From positions 1 to 50,958 of the forward strand of contig FMBT01000225.1 in NCBI GenBank assembly GCA_900095095.1: a stretch of DNA of 50,958 bases. The letters are read 5' to 3'. The translations under genes and the position numbers were made by a program. The stretch comes from Fragilariopsis cylindrus CCMP1102. Its lineage: Eukaryota > Bacillariophyta > Bacillariophyceae > Bacillariales > Bacillariaceae. The notes beneath the pieces are model-generated. The model did not search any database and had not been told where the DNA came from. It was given only the letters and a program-made list of their open reading frames with translations. Positions 46,860-50,958 of this stretch are shown here, piece after piece (position 1 is the stretch's first letter; the number at the start of each line of letters is the position of its first letter).

Positions 46860-48260
46860 ATGTCGGATCAGTCATCTGATTCTGATTCTGCTTCTGATCC
46901 GAATATCGATTCTGATACGTACAGTAATGATGATAATGATGATGAGGCACAAGCAGCAACAACAACAACAAATAGAGGAGGAGGAGAGTCATCGGAGATG
47001 ATGATGAATGGGGACGTGCACACAAACAACAACGATGGCAATGACAAGACTGGCGCCGTTAATAATGCTTCTGCCATTGGGATTAACGCTGCTGCTGCAG
47101 CAGCTGAAGCCACCGCCATTGCATCAATAAACTCAGCAGCAAATGCAACGATGCCATCAACATTTAATAATACTACAAATAATACTGCCGGTACTAAAAA
47201 ACCACCAGCTTCTGCTGCTACTGCTGCTGCTACTGCTGCTCATAATTATAAAAATAATGGCAATGACACTAACGGTAAGTCAAGTAGTAAAACAGCAAGT
47301 TCTAGTAGTAAAAGTGGTAAAATGAAATTAGGAACGATGATGAGACAAAGACGATTATCAATGAATCGTGCATCTGCAAAAGCACGTAGGAAGCAAAAAA
47401 AAACCATAGTTGAATCATTAATGCAACAGGTTGTTGAATTAAAGGATCAATTAAAGCAATCGGAAAGAGAGAATGTATTCTTGACAGAACAAAATAGACA
47501 AGTATCAATACAATTATTAGCATATCAGAATCCGAATCAACTGAGTCTGAGTCAACATGGTGGGGTTTCAGCAGCAGCGCCAACGCCAACAACTGTGTCT
47601 CAAATTCAACAGCAACAGCAAGCAACTGCTGCTGCGATGATGAATAATCAGAATCAACAACAAGCTTCATCACTATCATCCTCATCAATACACCCACAAC
47701 AATCATTGCAACAGTCTCAATTCCCACAGCAGCAGCAATTCCAATTGGTACAGCAGCTTTTGCAGGCACAACAGCAACAGATGTTACAACAACAACAGCA
47801 GCAACAACTACTTTCGTCATCATCATTAGCTGGCACACCCGATCCATCATCATCGTCACTTGCTGCATTAGCTGCAGCGTTAACGAATAATGCAAATAAT
47901 AATCCAGCATCATCATCATTAGCATCAGTATCAGGATTACAACCTCAACTATTCCAACAACTAAATAATTTTGTAATTAGTCAAGGACAACAACCACAGC
48001 AGCTACAGCAGCAGCAAAATAATAATCAAGAACAGCAAGTAAGCAACAACAATAGCAACGGTATTAGTAATAATAATACGAACAACAGCAACAGTAATAA
48101 TGATAATAATAATAGCAACAGCAACAACAACCAAGCTCTTCTATTAGATTTCTTATTACAACAGCAGCAACAACAAGCACAACCACAAAATCAAAATTCG
48201 AACAACAACTCAAATTTGAATATGATGAATAATAATACCTCGAATGCTTTTAATAGATGA
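46860..48260 (+). CDS. bZIP transcription factor with polyQ/polyN tail, intact
   Basis: A sequence-specific nuclear DNA-binding protein. I place the start at 46860 (MSDQSSDSD), because the 38 upstream in-frame residues from 46746 are unlike the acidic start and contain no domain; 466 residues result. The basic region carries the N-x7-R signature (N169 to R177, NRASAKARR), preceded by RQRRLSM. The heptad positions L187, L194, S201, L208 and V215 form the zipper (ESLMQQVVELKDQLKQSE). NRASAKARR is the form common in stramenopile bZIPs. The N-terminal half is acidic and Ala/Asn-rich. The C-terminal half (250-466) is Gln- and Asn-rich with a Ser/Ala stretch, typical of activation domains. There is no frameshift in spite of many CAA/CAG and AAT runs. 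Target genes are unknown. Confidence 0.9.
   Translation: MSDQSSDSDSASDPNIDSDTYSNDDNDDEAQAATTTTNRGGGESSEMMMNGDVHTNNNDGNDKTGAVNNASAIGINAAAAAAEATAIASINSAANATMPSTFNNTTNNTAGTKKPPASAATAAATAAHNYKNNGNDTNGKSSSKTASSSSKSGKMKLGTMMRQRRLSMNRASAKARRKQKKTIVESLMQQVVELKDQLKQSERENVFLTEQNRQVSIQLLAYQNPNQLSLSQHGGVSAAAPTPTTVSQIQQQQQATAAAMMNNQNQQQASSLSSSSIHPQQSLQQSQFPQQQQFQLVQQLLQAQQQQMLQQQQQQQLLSSSSLAGTPDPSSSSLAALAAALTNNANNNPASSSLASVSGLQPQLFQQLNNFVISQGQQPQQLQQQQNNNQEQQVSNNNSNGISNNNTNNSNSNNDNNNSNSNNNQALLLDFLLQQQQQQAQPQNQNSNNNSNLNMMNNNTSNAFNR
47720..48240 (+). repeat. CAA/CAG and AAT/AAC coding repeat region
   Basis: Imperfect triplet arrays encode polyglutamine and polyasparagine within the bZIP activation domain. 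Mixed codons suggest the arrays are old rather than pure slippage products. Confidence 0.85.
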
Positions 48261-50050
48261 AATAAATTCAGGCACCAATAAATAGCAATATCATATCGAA
48301 CTTCTGGAATTAGTTTTGGGTTGTTTGTATCTGTACACTAGCACACACACACACACACAAAACACGCTCTGTCATAAGTCAAAGCAAGCAATCAAGCAGC
48401 CATTAATGTAATGTAACGTAATCGGCGGTGCACGTACGTGGGATGGGGATACCTACGTGCAAAAAGCAATATTTTTGAAGATAATTAACTTTGGGGGGAT
48501 GAAAATGAAATATCAGTCAGTCAGTCAGTCACTCAGATTTCTTTGGCAAGAAAGGAAGAATTTTATGCCATTCCAGCATTCACTACACTATAGCACTACT
48601 GTAATCTAATGAAAAAAAATATATGTTGAAGTAATTCATGAACGGTGTACAATAATATTTTTTGAAGTACGTATAGCGAGATATAACTATCTACTGGACA
48701 TTTTCTTTTTCTTCTGGAAGATATGTATGTATGAACTGTACTGTACTGTAAATCAACTTGATTATTTGTTTGCTGCTTAGAGGTTTCCGTTTAATATTAG
48801 AGCTAATATTAACTTCGCGAGCGGGATAATATCACTTCGCCTTGCTTCACTGCCTCGGTTCTATCAATCTTTCTGCTATGTGTATCATATGCGGGGGTCA
48901 AAATCACTTGTTTAGAGGAACTGTGCAACTAGTAGTAGAGCTGCTACTGTAATACTAATGCAGTAGTTGTGACACATAAGGTACTTCAGTAGTCGGTATT
49001 GGTGGTTCTACTAGAGTTCCAATGGGGATGTTTACCACTGTCCTTATAGAAAACACTTAGAATTCTTACATTTTGAAAGCTTTATTTGCTACTTCGGTCT
49101 TTTGTGTTTCATTAGGGGTTTTCGTTGACAACACGTGCCATCATAGCATACGAAGTTGCTCCTCTTCAAGAGCTACTAGCCCCTACCAGGATAAATTTTT
49201 ATTTGTACTGGACTACTTTCTTAAAGATTAAATTAGGCAAACCCGGGATTCTACCAATTTCAATGATTACTGAGTGAAAACAGAGTGGCCCCCTTTGGAA
49301 TGTCTTTGATATTCTGATGTTTTTAACTAGGTATAATTTACCTATCTCATGCATAATCAACAACTAACTGCTTTTTATGCTAGACTCTGGTATTAGTACT
49401 ACTTACTTGTTGTTATTCAAGATGTGTGCATTCTGTGTACTCTTAGACTTACTTCCTCTCTGTTAGTACTATCACTATTTCTCTACTGACTTCCACTCTC
49501 TGTGCACATGTTGTTCATGATGTCAATATTCTGTCTGCTCTGGAAGTAGCTGACGTGGTCCAGTCCTAGGCAACTCGTGACTTGCCGAATCTTGACATTT
49601 AGTAGCAGACCGAGGTGGCATGCATGCATGTCAGGTAGCTCATTATTAGATGCCTGGATATTGAGCAACATCAGTCACCACAATTAGCGACAATGTTCAA
49701 GGGAATCCATGATAGAAGCAATTGGCCGTGACATAACTGCCCTCCTTTCAGGATAAGAACCAGAAGGATTCTAGATAGGTCACTTTGTTTCCCATGACAT
49801 ATGGGATTCATTCAGCTAGCCACTATGATATGACAGACTCAGTTATTTTATTGTCTTTTCTTTTATCTATTTCTATTAATATTAATATTAATATTAATAT
49901 TAATATTTATTTTGAACACTCTCTAAAAAATAGAGGTGTACACAGGCAGGGGGGGGAGGCAGGGGGAGGAGGAAACAATGCAATGCGAACCAAGGTAGGA
50001 GAGTATTTGTAGTGTGGAACTGGCATGCCATCTTGCCATCTTGCGTTCTT
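48261..50050. other. Intergenic, repeat-like, no gene seen
   Basis: It includes a short (CA)n (48342-48358), a CAGT run (48515-48533) and an (ATTAAT)n tract (49874-49907). The part 48880-49790 has the composition of an old transposon or LTR (higher GC, no microsatellites, one 62-codon minus-strand frame). No terminal repeats or coding motif could be identified. Confidence 0.4.
49874..49907. repeat. (ATTAAT)n hexamer array
   Basis: About five to six near-perfect ATTAAT units, ending in TATTTATTTT. Confidence 0.9.
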
Positions 50051-50315
50051 GCCTTACAGTACCTTCCCAATTTTTACAAATAATAAATAATGGGGTTGCT
50101 TGGCTTCTTTGGGGGGGGGGGGGGGGGAGAGAAAAAGAAAGAGTTCATTAAAACTGAGGTATGTTCAAAAGACTTTAACTTTACGCTTGCCTTACAGTAC
50201 CTTCCCAATTTTTTCAAATAAATAATGGGGTTGCTTGGCTTCTTTGGGGGGGGGGGGGAGAAAAAGGATGCGTTCATTAAAACTGAGGTACAGGCAAAAC
50301 ACTTTAACTTTACAC
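50051..50315. repeat. Tandem duplication with long G homopolymers
   Basis: Two copies start at about 50051 and 50189 (GCCTTACAGTACCTTCCCAA), period about 138 bp. Each has ATAATGGGGTTGCTTGGCTT followed by a run of about 17 (copy 1) or 12 (copy 2) G, then GTTCATTAAAACTGAGGTA and a TTTAACTTTAC end. A partial third TTTAACTT unit follows. The difference in G length may be real slippage or base-call error. Confidence 0.88.
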
Positions 50316-50454
50316 GTTTTTGAACACGCTTTAACTTTTCAGGCTGTTTAATTAATTGAAAACACTAAGACTTTTGTGCAGAAAAAAATACTTAATTAGA
50401 AACATTTAACTTCTAGCAAAGGACAGACTTATTCTTATTAGTTTTTATTTAAAT

Positions 50455-50958
50455 AACGCAGAAAAACTAAATCATGTCCTGGGTACTTGCTACCTATGCT
50501 ATACCACTCCACTTTCTGGCATTCTAACCCATCCTAGCATGTATAAAGTCCCAATCAGATGGTATAATCTGAGCTTAATATCATAGGGTGGATACCTGGA
50601 CCAGACTTGGGGCGCTAGGTATGTGTTCTTCACACTGGAAGGTGGTAAAGGGTGTGATGCAGCCTAGGACATGGGAAAATGGCCCATTTGGGGGGGTATG
50701 TGACCTAGTACACACTCAAAAGATGAATTGTCCCAAAGTAAGCACATGGGTTGACCATATACACCAAAGGAATATAAACTTGGCGAGCTATGGGCAGGAC
50801 CATGCTGATGTGGGTGCTAAAGGGGAAAACCTGTTTTGGGGCCTAAATGACCCTTTTGGGGGCTTAGACACCCTGGCACCTTCCTAACTCCCTACAGCCC
50901 TAAGCAATAGTTGGACCTTGTACCCATAGGTATAATGTTGAGCTCCATATAATCTTTC
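50455..50958 (+). mobile_element. Second, inverted, TIR-deleted copy of the 2-kb element, cut by window end
   Basis: From AAAACTAAATCATGTCC (50463) it matches the outer end of the right TIR of the element at 20.7-22.7 kb. It then jumps to GGTACTTGC, skipping about 200 bp of the TIR, and follows the reverse complement of 22513-22030 to the last base. Shared long words include GTATAAAGTCCCAATCAGAT and AGCAATAGTTGGACCTTGTA. Small indels disrupt any common reading frame, so the conserved part is probably not protein-coding. The element continues beyond the window. Confidence 0.88.

Overview
The window is eukaryotic nuclear DNA, most likely from a diatom or a close stramenopile relative. I cannot name the species. 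The case rests on four points: spliceosomal introns with GTAAGT/GTACGT donors; a stramenopile-type bZIP basic region (NRASAKARR); a surface protein with PT-rich 20-residue repeats and a diatom-type C-terminal domain; and a DUF1995 protein whose leader looks like a signal peptide running into a plastid-type SPTFSF site. The DNA is AT-rich and gene-sparse, and full of microsatellites, homopolymers and N/D/S/Q-rich coding tracts.

Layout. 0.6-1.4 kb (-): two-exon YnfA/UPF0060 membrane protein. 2.1-5.7 kb (+): family 3 glycoside hydrolase. 6.3-7.1 kb (-): tyrosine-recombinase transposon relic. 7.4-8.3 kb (+): orphan ORF. 9.5-11.0 kb (-): PAF-acetylhydrolase-type lipase. 12.6-13.5 kb (-): secreted, repeat-bearing, probably GPI-like surface protein. 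15.4-17.9 kb (-): Cdc14 phosphatase. 19.7-20.1 kb (-): tail of a retroelement protein. 20.7-22.7 kb: 2-kb element with terminal inverted repeats of about 220 bp. 23.1-25.0 kb (+): type II membrane glycosyltransferase-like protein. 26.6-29.6 kb (-): four-exon secreted VWD/PAN/PT-repeat protein. 30.9-32.25 kb (+): secreted dirigent/allene-oxide-cyclase-like protein. 32.9-35.0 kb (-): plastid DUF1995 protein. 35.65-36.85 kb (-): membrane-anchored cyclophilin-like protein. 37.5-39.8 kb (+): F-box-like/WD40 protein. 40.1-40.8 kb (-): orphan gene. 41.2-41.5 kb: tandem duplication. 42-46.7 kb: mostly intergenic. 46.9-48.3 kb (+): bZIP factor. 48.3-51 kb: repeat-rich, ending in a second, inverted copy of the 2-kb element.

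The genes do not form a pathway; they are independent transcription units. Several encode secretory or surface products (the VWD/PAN protein, the repeat protein, the dirigent-like protein, the glycosyltransferase, the cyclophilin). Many conserved genes can be read only by changing frame every few hundred bases, usually at a homopolymer, while the DUF1995 gene and the bZIP ORF are intact. That pattern points to uncorrected long-read indels more than to mass pseudogenisation. Gene models described as frameshifted should be read with this in mind.
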